The notes beneath the pieces are model-generated. The model had not been told where the DNA came from. It saw only the letters and a program-made list of their open reading frames with translations, and did not search any database. A program made the position numbers and the translations under genes. 24,880 bases of DNA, taken from assembly GCA_030628805.1 (NCBI GenBank), contig DAOVQG010000028.1:1-24880 (forward strand). Reading direction: 5' to 3'. Every line of letters starts with the position of its first letter. Position 1 is the first letter of the stretch. Of the stretch, positions 14,552 through 23,327 are shown piece by piece. The stretch comes from JAGMDK01 sp023128695. Lineage in GTDB: Bacteria; Planctomycetota; Phycisphaerae; UBA1845; Fen-1342.

Positions 14552-17500
14552 CGACCGCCGACTCATCGAGGACTACCTCCCCATCCAGGCCATCAGCAAG
14601 GAGGCCTCGCGGGAGAAGAACATTCGCAAGGGGCACATCTCCACGCTGCATCTGTGGTGGGCGCGGCGGCCGCTGGTCGCGTGCCGGGCGGCGGTGTACG
14701 GGGCGCTGGTGCCGGCGTCGCAGTTCGTGCCGCGGAACGGTCCCGACAACAAGAAACAGAGCCTCGGACGGGCGAACGCCGCGAAGTTCTTGACCGAGCT
14801 GTGCAAGTACCCGGGCAGCCCGCGGATCATCGCCCAGGCCCAGGAGCACATCCTCGACGCACACGCCGAGCGGCTGATGGCCGAGCTGGCGGAGTGGCGA
14901 AGCAGGCACGAAGGCACGGAGGCACGAAGGCACGAAGGGGAGGGCGAGGCTCCGGCCGAGCCGCCCGCGTGGGTCAAGGAGTTCAACTGGCCGCTCGACC
15001 AGCAGCAGGTCACGCGCCACGATGTCGAGAAGGGCCGCGCGCCGCGGCCGCGCGTGCTGGACATGTTCGCCGGCGGCGGGGCCATCCCGCTCGAGGCGCT
15101 GCGGCTGGGCTGCGAGGCGTACGCGCTCGACCTCAACCCCGTCGCGCACATCATCCAGCTCTGCACGCTCGTCTACCCGCAGAAGTACGGCCAGCCCGAC
15201 CCGTCGGCCCGCGGCATGACCGGCCCTCCCCTTCAGAACCCCGACCGTAAGGGAGTGGGCCAGTCGCCCGACGCGACCTCGGCCGACGTTCCGCGCTCCT
15301 GGGGCGGACTGGCCGAGGAGGTCCGCTATTGGGGCAATCGGGTGCTGGAAAAGGTCAAGGCCGAGATCGGCGACCTGTACCCGTTGATCCCTGACCCTGC
15401 CTACAAGGGCAAGGGCTCCGCCGCGCCGGACCCAGAGCTGTTTCAGACAGTCACGGAGAAAAAGTCTGTACCGCCCGGCTACCTGATGCCCGTTGCATAT
15501 CTCTGGACGCGGACGATCAAGTGCAAGAACCCGGCTTGCGGCGCGACCGTGCCGCTAGTCAGGCAGACTTGGCTATGCAAGAAGAAGGGGCGATATGCCG
15601 CTCTCCGCATGATCGCCCCCAAGGGCGCTAAACGGGTCCGCTTCGAGGTCGTGGAGCACACCAAGGAGAGCGATTTCGACTTCGACCCCGCCGGGTTCTC
15701 CAAGGCCGGCAACGCGACCTGCCCGTTCTGCGGCGCGGTGGCGGACAACGACTATGTGAAAGTCGAGGGCCGCGAGGGACGCATGGCCGTGCAGCCGATG
15801 GCCGTGGTCTGCACCCGCCTGGACAAGCAGGGCAAGACCTACCTCGCCGCCGATGACGTGCCCCCGGAACTCCTGCCCGATGACAACGCCATCCGGGGCC
15901 GCATCGCCGACCTCTGCCAACGTACCGGCCTGACCGTGCCGGATGAGCCGATCATCAATGACGCCAAGAACGCCAACTTCTGCATTCTGTACGGTCTTGA
16001 TCAGTTCTCGAAGCTGGCCACTCCCCGGCAGATGCTTTGCCTGCTCACCTTCGCCGCCGCCATCCGCCAGGTTCCCCAGGCCGTGACCGCCGCGCCGCAG
16101 CCATCAAGCACTCACCACGCAACGGCGTTGAGTTCGTATCTGGGCGTACTGTTGGACCGCATTGCCGACAAGGAAAGCGTTCTTACTCGTTGGGATAACA
16201 CGCGTGAGAACGCCCAAGGCACATTCGGTCGCCAAGCGCTCCCAATGGTCTGGGACTTCGTTGAACCTGTTCCTCACGCCGACACTAGCGGTGGTGCAGA
16301 TGGTGCGTTGAAGTGGATTGTCGCTGTCGCGGAGTCAGAATCTGATTCGGGCAGTCCATGTAATGTCTCCCGCGGCTCAGCTATGTCACAGCCCTACGCC
16401 GACGGGATTTTCGACGCGGTAATCACCGATCCGCCTTACTACGACAATGTGCCCTACGCGAACATCTCCGATTTCTTCTACGTCTGGCTCAAGCGGTCGG
16501 TCGGGCACCTGTACTCCGAGCATTTCAGCGGCTCAGGCACGCCCAAGAAGAAGGAGGCGGTGGCGGACGCGACCCGGCACGGTGGGGACAGGCGTAAAGC
16601 CGTATCCGCATACGAGGACATGATGGCCCAATCGCTCGCCGAGGCGAACCGCGTGCTCAAGTCCGGCGGGCAGTTGGCGGTTGTCTATGCCCACAAGACG
16701 ACGCTGGGTTGGTCCACGCTGGTCGAAGCCATGCGGAAGGCCGGCTTCACCGTCACCGAGGCCTGGCCGCTGGACACCGAGATGAAATCGCGTTTGCGCG
16801 GCATGGACTCGGCCGCGTTGGCTTCCAGCATCTTCCTCGTCGCCCGCAAGCGACAAGCCACCGATGGCCAGCTTCTAGGGGTCGGCAACTACGAGGACGA
16901 CGTTCGACCCGAGTTGCAGACGATCGTCCATGAACGTGTCGCCACTCTGTGGGATCAAGGAATCACTGGTGCGGACTTGGTGATCGCGGCGGTGGGCGCT
17001 GGGTTGCGGGCGTTCACGAAGTACGAGCGTGTCGAGTACGCCAACGGCGAACCAGTGGAACCTAAGCGATTCCTGGCCGAGGTCGAAGGCGTCGTGCTTG
17101 AGGTCATGCTGCAGCAGATCGCCGGCAAGGTCGCGCGCGGTGTAACGGCGGTCGATCCGGCGAGTCGATTCTACGTGCTCTGGCGCTACGTCTACAAGGC
17201 GGCCGCGATCGAGGCCGGTGAAGCGATCGTCTTCACCTACGGCCAGCACGTCGAGCTCGACGGCCAGAAGGGCCTCGCCAGCGGGCGTAATCCGCTGGTC
17301 GAGAAGAAGAAGAGCACCTACCGTCTGCGCGACTTCACCGAACGCGGCAAGGATGAGAAGCTCGGGTTGCCCCCGGAAGATGGACAGCCGGGTGAGTCAG
17401 CCCCACTCGTAGACGCGTTGCATCGGATGTTGTGGATCATGGAGAATCGCCCGCGGACGATGACCGAGTTCCTGCGCGACTCGCGCGTCAACCGCGACCG

Positions 17501-17663
17501 GCTCCGCGTGCTGGCCCAGGCCCTCGCCGGCCCGGCCCTGAAGGGCGGCGAGCTGGGCGAGGTCTCCGCCGGCAGCGAACTGGCCGCCCTGTCGAAACTA
17601 ACGGCGAACTGGAAGAGCGTGGTCGAAGACGCGATCAGCCCGTTGGAGCGAAGTGCGAGGTAG
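14544..17663 (+). CDS. DUF1156 adenine-specific DNA methylase with zinc ribbon (COG1743-like)
   Basis: A 1039-residue methyltransferase. The N-terminal DUF1156 segment is IEDYLPIQAISKEASREKNI with HLWWARRPL. The SAM-binding motif is DMFAGGGAIPLEALRLG (G177-G179) and the catalytic motif IV is ITDPPYYDNV (D629-Y632), typical of N6-adenine methylases. Between them lie cysteine pairs CKNPAC and CPFC that form a zinc-ribbon region. The C-terminal part holds family-typical helices. The likely role is marking host DNA so that the helicase/ATPase partners spare it. Odd stretches (HEGTEARRHEGEGEAPAEP near residue 125 and PPLQNPDRKGVGQSP near residue 227) derive from dispersed DNA repeats inserted without breaking the frame. 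Confidence 0.9.
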   Translation: MSDDRRLIEDYLPIQAISKEASREKNIRKGHISTLHLWWARRPLVACRAAVYGALVPASQFVPRNGPDNKKQSLGRANAAKFLTELCKYPGSPRIIAQAQEHILDAHAERLMAELAEWRSRHEGTEARRHEGEGEAPAEPPAWVKEFNWPLDQQQVTRHDVEKGRAPRPRVLDMFAGGGAIPLEALRLGCEAYALDLNPVAHIIQLCTLVYPQKYGQPDPSARGMTGPPLQNPDRKGVGQSPDATSADVPRSWGGLAEEVRYWGNRVLEKVKAEIGDLYPLIPDPAYKGKGSAAPDPELFQTVTEKKSVPPGYLMPVAYLWTRTIKCKNPACGATVPLVRQTWLCKKKGRYAALRMIAPKGAKRVRFEVVEHTKESDFDFDPAGFSKAGNATCPFCGAVADNDYVKVEGREGRMAVQPMAVVCTRLDKQGKTYLAADDVPPELLPDDNAIRGRIADLCQRTGLTVPDEPIINDAKNANFCILYGLDQFSKLATPRQMLCLLTFAAAIRQVPQAVTAAPQPSSTHHATALSSYLGVLLDRIADKESVLTRWDNTRENAQGTFGRQALPMVWDFVEPVPHADTSGGADGALKWIVAVAESESDSGSPCNVSRGSAMSQPYADGIFDAVITDPPYYDNVPYANISDFFYVWLKRSVGHLYSEHFSGSGTPKKKEAVADATRHGGDRRKAVSAYEDMMAQSLAEANRVLKSGGQLAVVYAHKTTLGWSTLVEAMRKAGFTVTEAWPLDTEMKSRLRGMDSAALASSIFLVARKRQATDGQLLGVGNYEDDVRPELQTIVHERVATLWDQGITGADLVIAAVGAGLRAFTKYERVEYANGEPVEPKRFLAEVEGVVLEVMLQQIAGKVARGVTAVDPASRFYVLWRYVYKAAAIEAGEAIVFTYGQHVELDGQKGLASGRNPLVEKKKSTYRLRDFTERGKDEKLGLPPEDGQPGESAPLVDALHRMLWIMENRPRTMTEFLRDSRVNRDRLRVLAQALAGPALKGGELGEVSAGSELAALSKLTANWKSVVEDAISPLERSAR
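14905..14962. repeat. GGCACGAA tandem repeat plus hairpin inside the methylase gene
   Basis: GGCACGAA-type octamers (one copy GGCACGGA) run from 14905 to 14936. A palindrome follows at 14948-14962 (GGCTC, loop CGGCC, GAGCC) that reads EAPAEP. Both types occur widely in planctomycete genomes from memory. They lie between the DUF1156 segment and the SAM-binding domain, where a linker would tolerate extra residues. Confidence 0.6.
15222..15262. repeat. Imperfect palindrome inserted in-frame in the methylase gene
   Basis: GGCCCTCCCCTT and AAGGGAGTGGGCC flank CAGAACCCCGACCGT, giving an imperfect hairpin translated as PPLQNPDRKGVGQ. The sequence interrupts otherwise family-like methylase sequence after VYPQKYGQPD. 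Confidence 0.5.
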
Positions 17664-17704
17664 GAAGAACACGGGCTTCTTGAAGTCAAATGAGGAAGGC
17701 GCTG

Positions 17705-18463
17705 ATGAGCGTGAATCGACGATATCGCAAACCTCCCGTGGTTGAGGCGCTGTGCGAGATGTACTTCGAGGGTTCGGAATGGGACGATACGCTCATCGGG
17801 CAGTTCTATGAGCGGGTCAAGAACGAGTTCCCGAAGAAGCGTCAGCAAGAAATCCAGGAGGCTCAGGTGCGGTTTTCGACGGCCGGCGAAGCAGCGGCAG
17901 GCGTGCGTCGGCTGCCCCCGCGCATGCAGTTCGTGACGGAAGCGGGCGACCGCATGATCCAGCTCGGCCCCGATCTGCTGGTCGTGAACCAGCTCAGGCC
18001 TTACGCTTCGTTCGAGGACTTGGAGAAGACGCTGTACAGCGCGCTGGACACCTATCGGGAGCTTGCGCGTCCGAAGGGACTCGCTCGCCTCGGGGTGCGA
18101 TACATCGACCGCGTGATCATCCGGGCGCCGACGGTTCGAATGGAGGAATTCTTCGCCCTGTACCCGGAGATTCCGCCGGTCGTGGGCGCCAGCCACGGGG
18201 CTTTCATGCTACGGGTGGAGTTTCCCGAGCGGCGCCCCGGTCACAAGCTGCTGGTTACCTTCGGATCGGCGCCGCCCGAAGAACCCGGTACGACGGCGTT
18301 TCTGCTGGACTACTACGACGTGAGTGAGCCCGGCGGAGCGATCACGAAGGAGGCCGTGCAGCCGTGCGTGCGAACCGCCCACGACAACGTCATCGAAGCG
18401 TTCGAGGCCAGTATCACGGATCAACTACGCGCGCTGTTTGAGCCGGAGGACGAGCAACCATGA
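17705..18463 (+). CDS. TIGR04255-family protein
   Basis: A 252-residue soluble protein of the sporadically distributed TIGR04255 family: RYRKPPVVEALCEMYF at the start, LVVNQLRPYASFEDLE in the middle, then LGVRYIDRVII and FLLDYYDVSE. Members often occur beside toxin-antitoxin or defence genes, but their biochemical role is not established. I prefer the ATG at 17705 because AGGAAGG ends 5 bases before it; the ATG at 17690 has no such site. It follows the methylase by 41 bases, the largest gap inside the operon core, and overlaps the next gene by ATGA. Confidence 0.85.
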   Translation: MSVNRRYRKPPVVEALCEMYFEGSEWDDTLIGQFYERVKNEFPKKRQQEIQEAQVRFSTAGEAAAGVRRLPPRMQFVTEAGDRMIQLGPDLLVVNQLRPYASFEDLEKTLYSALDTYRELARPKGLARLGVRYIDRVIIRAPTVRMEEFFALYPEIPPVVGASHGAFMLRVEFPERRPGHKLLVTFGSAPPEEPGTTAFLLDYYDVSEPGGAITKEAVQPCVRTAHDNVIEAFEASITDQLRALFEPEDEQP

Positions 18464-18714
18464 CCGCGGTGACGGCACGAGAACTTGATGCACCGTACCA
18501 GTACGTCGTCGTCGAGCAAGCCGTAAGCGACGTCGCTCGACTGCTCGTGGTGGAGGCGCAGGAGGAATTGGTCGTTTCAGACTGGTACTGGCGCATCCGG
18601 CCCGGCCACCGCCGAAGCATCCTTGAGCTTGAGGGGCTGGGGGCGGAGCTTTGGGCAGGCGTGGACGCGAAGCAATACATCGACGAGCTGGGAAATGAAT
18701 GGGACCATCACTGA
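18460..18714 (+). CDS. Small acidic protein paired with a PIN ribonuclease (putative antitoxin)
   Basis: An 84-residue acidic protein (VVVEQAVSDVARLLVVEAQ, YIDELGNEWDHH) with no clear DNA-binding motif. It starts with ATGA overlapping the TIGR04255 stop, and GGAGG lies about 10 bases upstream. It overlaps the PIN gene by 20 bases, the usual layout of VapBC-like pairs, so an antitoxin role is reasonable. The family is not recognised; it could instead be an accessory of the TIGR04255 protein. Confidence 0.65.
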   Translation: MTAVTARELDAPYQYVVVEQAVSDVARLLVVEAQEELVVSDWYWRIRPGHRRSILELEGLGAELWAGVDAKQYIDELGNEWDHH

Positions 18715-19180
18715 TCGACTGCGCAGTTCGCGGCGAGTCCATTTCGATTCGATGACGCTCATCTACCTGATTGAGCGGCACCCATCCCATGGGCCTATCG
18801 TTCGAGACGCCTTCACTCTCGTCGACGCTGGTCGTTGCGCGGGGCTGTCGTCATTTGTCACGCTGCTGGAGGTCCTCGTGAAGCCGTTCCGAGACGGACG
18901 GGCCGATTTGGCTCAGAAATACCGGGACCTGCTGATCGGCTCGCGTGGCTTCTCGCTTTTCCCGCTCGACCGCAGGATTGCGGAGGATGGCGCAGGCATC
19001 CGTGCACGGTATGGATTCCGGACACCGGATGCCATCCAGCTCGCTACGGCTGTCAGGCACGGTGCGGACGCGTTCCTGACCAACGACGCCAAGTTGAAGG
19101 GCTTCGATCAACTCGAGGTTCTTGTGCTCGATGACTTTAGCCCGCCGGAGCCCGTGTCGAGCATGGAGGCCGACGCATGA
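18695..19180 (+). CDS. PIN-domain ribonuclease (VapC-like toxin)
   Basis: A 161-residue PIN-fold nuclease. Acidic active-site residues are visible: D18 in VHFDSMTLIYLIE, a glutamate in SFVTLLEVLVKPF, an aspartate in FRTPDAIQLATAV, and another in ADAFLTNDAKLK. All four are conserved, so activity is expected. VapC-like enzymes cleave tRNA or other RNA when released from their antitoxin. I chose the ATG at 18695, which places the first catalytic aspartate at a normal distance; longer readings start inside the preceding gene. Its stop overlaps the ATPase start (ATGA). Confidence 0.85.
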   Translation: MNGTITDRLRSSRRVHFDSMTLIYLIERHPSHGPIVRDAFTLVDAGRCAGLSSFVTLLEVLVKPFRDGRADLAQKYRDLLIGSRGFSLFPLDRRIAEDGAGIRARYGFRTPDAIQLATAVRHGADAFLTNDAKLKGFDQLEVLVLDDFSPPEPVSSMEADA

Positions 19181-22020
19181 ATGAGCCACGCATCAAACCC
19201 TGGATCGAGGTCGTCTCGCTGCACTCCGACGTGCTGTCGGAGGACTTCTCCGAGGACATCTTCGCCCTGGACCTCGGACCGTTGGCCGACGGCAACCCGA
19301 ACGTGCCGGCCGTGTACCGCGACCCGGAGCACTTCGTCCGTGCTTCGTACATGACCAGCGGCCTGAAGTCGCTGCTCAAGGACGCGCTCTCCCGCCTCGA
19401 CGGCGGCGCTGGCGCCCGGGTGCTCAAGCTCATCACGCCGTTCGGCGGCGGCAAGTCGCACACGCTCGCATACTTGTTGCACGCAGCGACTAACCGCGAG
19501 GCTCTAGACGCGGTGCCGGAAGGCAAAGACTTGCCGCGTCCGCGCAAAGGCCGTGTGGCCGTGTTCGACGGGCAGTTCTTCGACGCGACCAAGGGCAAGG
19601 AGATGCCCGGCACGGGCCAATACGCCCGGACGATGTGGGGCTGGATCGCCTGGCGGCTGGGCGGTAAGGAGGGCTACGAGCTGCTCCGCGAGCAGGATCA
19701 GACGCGCGTCGCCCCGGGCGACGATGAGGTGCTCAAGCTGTTCGAGAAGGGTCCGAATCTGATCCTGCTGGACGAGGTGCTGGAGTACCTGATCAGTTGT
19801 GGCGGTATCGCGGTCGGCAAGACCAACCTGCGCGACGAGACGCTGAGTTTCCTGAAGCGTCTGACCGTCGCCGTCTCGAACACGAAGACGACGGCGCTCG
19901 TGTTCTCGCTCCAGTCCAGCAAGCGCGAGTCGCTGGAGTACATCAACCTGCTCCAGACGGTCGATCACCTCGCCGCCCGCAAGGACCAGCGCCGCGAGCC
20001 GGTCGAAGGCAATGAGATCATGCTCGTCGTGCAGCGGAGGCTGCTGTCGAGGGTGCCGACGCCGGAGCAGGCTTCACCAGCGGCGACGGCGTACCAGGAC
20101 GTTTACACGCAGATGCGGAAGGCGTACGCGCAGAGCAAGGCCGAGGTTCAGCAGGCGGAGGACGACGGGCTGGCGCTACGCGACCGGATGCGCGCGGCAT
20201 ACCCCTTCCACCCCGCGCTGATCGACCTGATGCGCGAGCGCTGGGCGGCGATCCCCGACTTCCAACGTACGCGCGGCGCGCTGCGCTTCCTGGCGGCGTG
20301 CCTGCGGGCCACGCATCGCGGCGGGCGCAGCTCGACCGTGCTGGGGCCTGGCGACGTTCCGCTCCACGATGCTGAAGTGCGTCAGGCGTTCTTCAAAGAG
20401 GTCGGACAGCAGTCCGATTTCCAGGCCGTGCTCGAGCACGATCACATCGGCGCCAACGCCCGCGCGCGACGGATTGACGATCGCCGGGCGAGGGAGAACC
20501 CACAGGAGGCAGGCAAGCGGAACGCGACGCGCCTTGCGACGGCGATCCTCATGTACTCGTTCGGCGGCTTGAAACGCGACGGGTCGAAGGGCCTGCTGCC
20601 GCCGGGGATCAACGAGCAAGAGTTGTTGTCGGTGTGCGTCGGGCCGGACCTCGACAGTACGACGGCGCTGGCGTGCCTGAAGGAGTTGAAGGAGCAGTGC
20701 CTTTACCTGCACTTCGACGGCGTGCGGTACTGCTTCAAGAAGGACCCGAACGTCACGCTGCTGGTCGAGCAGGAGGCCGACTCCGTCTCGCGCGACGAGG
20801 GACGGGGGCGCGACAAGATCAAGGAGATGCTGGAGGAGCGGCTGGCAGGGCATCACGAGGCAATCATCTGGCCGGAAAAGACGACGGAGGTGCCGCACGA
20901 CGATCTGCGGTTTCTCATCGCGTACATGCCACTCGAATTCGGCGGGCAGCCGGCGGGTTGGCAGGAGAAGCGGGCGAAGGAGTTCTTCGAGCAGTATGGC
21001 GACCGGCCGCGGAAGTTCCGGAATGGGCTGGGGCTGGCAGTCCCGTCGGATGATCAAATCGAGATCCTGCGGCGCTCCGCGCGATACCTGCTGGCGGTCG
21101 AGCAGATCAAGGCGAAGGCCAAGCAGCTCAACCTGACCGACGAGCAAAAAGGCCAGCTTCGGGAGCGTGAAGCGACGGAGCGAAACGCCATCGAGGCGGC
21201 ATTCCTGAAGCTCTACATGGAGGTCTGGCTGCCGCGAAGCGAGGCAGGCGGCCTGGCCGTTGACCCGGTCGCATTCGGCGGTCGTCCGCCTCAGACGACG
21301 TTGAACGACAAGAAGCAGGCGGCGATTCATGAGCGGATCATCGAGCTGATCACGCAGGTTCAGAAACGCGTCTTTACCACCGCGGTGCCGACGAAGATCA
21401 TCGAGTTGTTCAAGCTCGGCGAGGGCGAGCCGCCGCGCATGGGCATCCGCACGTCGGAGGTGGTCGAGGGTTTCTACTCATTCCTCGGGTTCCCGCGGAT
21501 CATGAGCCAGGAGGTCGTGCGCAGGGCCTTGGCGCGGGGTGTCGGCGAGGGCATTCTCGGCTACTGCTCCGGCTCGGCGCCGACGCTTGGCGCCGACGGG
21601 AAGTTCGAGGTCGCGCCGGAGAAGGTGCGGTTCGGCCGGTCCGTAGCCGACGATGAGATCGACCTGGATTCCGGGTTCATCATGCTTCCGGCGGCGATTC
21701 CGCAACCGGCGCCGGTTCCCGGACCAAGCCCGACGCCGCCAGGACCTGAACCAGTTCCACCCGGGCCAGGTCCCGTGCCACCCGGCCCCACGCCGCCCGG
21801 ACCGACGCCACCACCAGAGCAGGCCGAGACGCGGGTGCAGCTGTCGTTCGCGGCCGACCGCAACGCCCTGTTTACGGCGTGGAACGCGATGGCGAATTTG
21901 GCCGACCTAGCCGGCAAGGTGCGGGTTACCGTGGAGGCAGAATCGCCGGAGGGCTTCGACAAGAGCAAGCTGCAGAACGGGGTCCTGGAGCCGCTTCGCG
22001 AGGCGGATTTGATCGAATGA
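19177..22020 (+). CDS. DUF499 AAA+ family ATPase (COG1483-like)
   Basis: A 947-residue ATPase. It has the DUF499 N-terminus (KPWIEVVSLHSDVLSEDFSE), Walker A in ITPFGGGKSHTLAYLL (K93, S94) and Walker B in LILLDEVLEYL (D199, E200). The middle contains family-typical helices (YPFHPALIDLMRERWAAI). The C-terminus continues through DEIDLDSGFIMLPAAIP, a proline/glycine-rich linker of about 45 residues, and a small terminal domain. In such loci this ATPase is usually next to the DUF1156 methylase and a SNF2-type helicase; its exact action on DNA is not known. It is complete and overlaps both neighbours by ATGA, which supports a single operon. Confidence 0.9.
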   Translation: MNEPRIKPWIEVVSLHSDVLSEDFSEDIFALDLGPLADGNPNVPAVYRDPEHFVRASYMTSGLKSLLKDALSRLDGGAGARVLKLITPFGGGKSHTLAYLLHAATNREALDAVPEGKDLPRPRKGRVAVFDGQFFDATKGKEMPGTGQYARTMWGWIAWRLGGKEGYELLREQDQTRVAPGDDEVLKLFEKGPNLILLDEVLEYLISCGGIAVGKTNLRDETLSFLKRLTVAVSNTKTTALVFSLQSSKRESLEYINLLQTVDHLAARKDQRREPVEGNEIMLVVQRRLLSRVPTPEQASPAATAYQDVYTQMRKAYAQSKAEVQQAEDDGLALRDRMRAAYPFHPALIDLMRERWAAIPDFQRTRGALRFLAACLRATHRGGRSSTVLGPGDVPLHDAEVRQAFFKEVGQQSDFQAVLEHDHIGANARARRIDDRRARENPQEAGKRNATRLATAILMYSFGGLKRDGSKGLLPPGINEQELLSVCVGPDLDSTTALACLKELKEQCLYLHFDGVRYCFKKDPNVTLLVEQEADSVSRDEGRGRDKIKEMLEERLAGHHEAIIWPEKTTEVPHDDLRFLIAYMPLEFGGQPAGWQEKRAKEFFEQYGDRPRKFRNGLGLAVPSDDQIEILRRSARYLLAVEQIKAKAKQLNLTDEQKGQLREREATERNAIEAAFLKLYMEVWLPRSEAGGLAVDPVAFGGRPPQTTLNDKKQAAIHERIIELITQVQKRVFTTAVPTKIIELFKLGEGEPPRMGIRTSEVVEGFYSFLGFPRIMSQEVVRRALARGVGEGILGYCSGSAPTLGADGKFEVAPEKVRFGRSVADDEIDLDSGFIMLPAAIPQPAPVPGPSPTPPGPEPVPPGPGPVPPGPTPPGPTPPPEQAETRVQLSFAADRNALFTAWNAMANLADLAGKVRVTVEAESPEGFDKSKLQNGVLEPLREADLIE

Positions 22021-22379
22021 TGCGGCAGGTCGAGCGGACGCTCTCTGTACAACGATGTCCCCGCCGGCGCCGGCGCGTGGGATATTCCAGTGCGGGTGAG
22101 ACGCTTTGCGGGCGCGTGATCACGACGCTCAAATCGCAGGCCTCGCTTAACGAATCCGTCGGCGCAGGATACATCGAGCGGAACTGGCGGCCCGGCTTGA
22201 AGGAATCCGGCGCTTGGCCGCTGGCCAGCCTCCGGCAAAGCTTTCTGGACGGCTCGCTCTCGGTCACCGTGAAAACCGGCGTTACCCAAAGCTTCCAGAC
22301 GGACCTCCAGGAGATTCTGGATCACCTTTGGCCGGCTGATCGCGTGCGAATCGAACCGACAAGAGGGATGAACCCGTGA
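22017..22379 (+). pseudogene. Degraded DUF499-associated gene
   Basis: An open frame of 120 codons starts with ATGA overlap to the ATPase and ends with GTGA overlap to the next gene, so it occupies a gene's place in the operon. The segment LKSQASLNESVGAGYIERNW and then ESGAWPLASLRQSFLDGS is like proteins found with DUF499 ATPases. Between about 22050 and 22115 the family-like sequence (LYNDVPAGAGAWDIPVRVRR) is read in another frame, pointing to two compensating small indels. After FLDGSL it jumps to a C-terminal-looking segment (FQTDLQEILDHLWPADRV), so a central part appears lost. Probably non-functional. Confidence 0.55.
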
Positions 22380-23095
22380 GCCGCTTCCTACATACAAGCG
22401 ATTGGCAGTTGGGACCGAAAGACCGTTGCGCGCGCGTTGGAGGCTCTGAAGGAGGTGCCGGTTCCGGTATTCATTTTGCCGGGCAATCACGACCCGCTGA
22501 ACGCGGCGGCCGTGTATCGTTCAAGTACCTTCATTGACCGGAAACCCGCTCACGTTCACGTCATTGAGAACGCGTCTCCAGTCAAAGTCGCCGATGGTGT
22601 ACAACTGGTGGGTGCGCCGTGGATGTCCAAGCGGCCTGTTACCAACCCCGTCGAGGAAGCTCTCGCGGCTCTTGCCCCGGCGAACGGAATCACGCGCATC
22701 TGCATGGCACACGGGGCCGTTGATCGACTCACGCCCGACCCGGAAGCAGCTGGCGTCATCGCGCTGGCGGCGCTCGAACGCGCGATTGCCGAGGGGAAGG
22801 TTCACTTTGTGGCGCTCGGCGACCGCCATTCCCTCACCAACGTGGCCGATGGTGACCGCATCTGGTATTCCGGGACTCCCGAAGCCACGGACTTCTCCGA
22901 AACGCAGGCCGGGTTTGCCCTTGTGGTCGAGCTCGACGACAGTCGTGTTTCAGCCAAGGAAGTCCAGATCGGCCAGTGGCGGTTCATCGAGCGGGGACGT
23001 GTCGACCTGAACACCAGCGACGATGTGGATGCGCTTCGGAAGTCGCTGGAAGAGCTCGAAAACAAAGAGCGCACCGTAATCCGGCTGACCCTTGT
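22376..23095 (+). pseudogene. SbcD-like metallophosphoesterase, internally deleted
   Basis: It begins with GTG at 22376 (GAGGG about 9 bases upstream) as MSRFLHTSDWQLG, the first metal-binding motif of SbcD-like nucleases. At about 22416 the frame changes and sequence resumes at TVARALEALKEVPVPVFILP, followed by the GNHDPLN motif, MAHGAVDRL, ALGDRHSLTNV and WYSGTPEATDF. About 50 residues with the GD metal motif are missing. The intact family comes with an SbcC-like ATPase; none is here. Family-like sequence ends near IRLTLV (about 23093), after which the frame runs on into the recombinase gene. Confidence 0.75.
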
Positions 23096-23327
23096 TGCCG
23101 TTTTCGAACGCCCCCTTGGGCCCAAGGGCGATCTCGACGGTCTGTTCGCGGTAGGCAGCCAAGGCGCCAGCGTCGTCGAGGGTCACGTGCACGATCCGGA
23201 AATAGACCTCGGGCTCGGCCCACCCTGGCTTGCGTCTAATACTGTTACCTCCGGGGAGATCAACGGGCTTTCTCGAAAGAGAGGGCACGATTTCGTTAAC
23301 GGAGGCGCCGGATCGCGGCCGGGCCGC

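Noticed and set aside
21879..22016. Upstream extension of the 22017 frame into the ATPase gene
   Set aside because: It would be a shadow of the ATPase C-terminus; the ATGA overlap at 22017 is a far better start.
9624..22020. Canonical DISARM or BREX
   Set aside because: No DUF1998 (DrmA/DrmB) or phospholipase D (DrmC) genes and no PglZ, BrxC or BrxL; only helicase, methylase and ATPase resemble parts of such systems.
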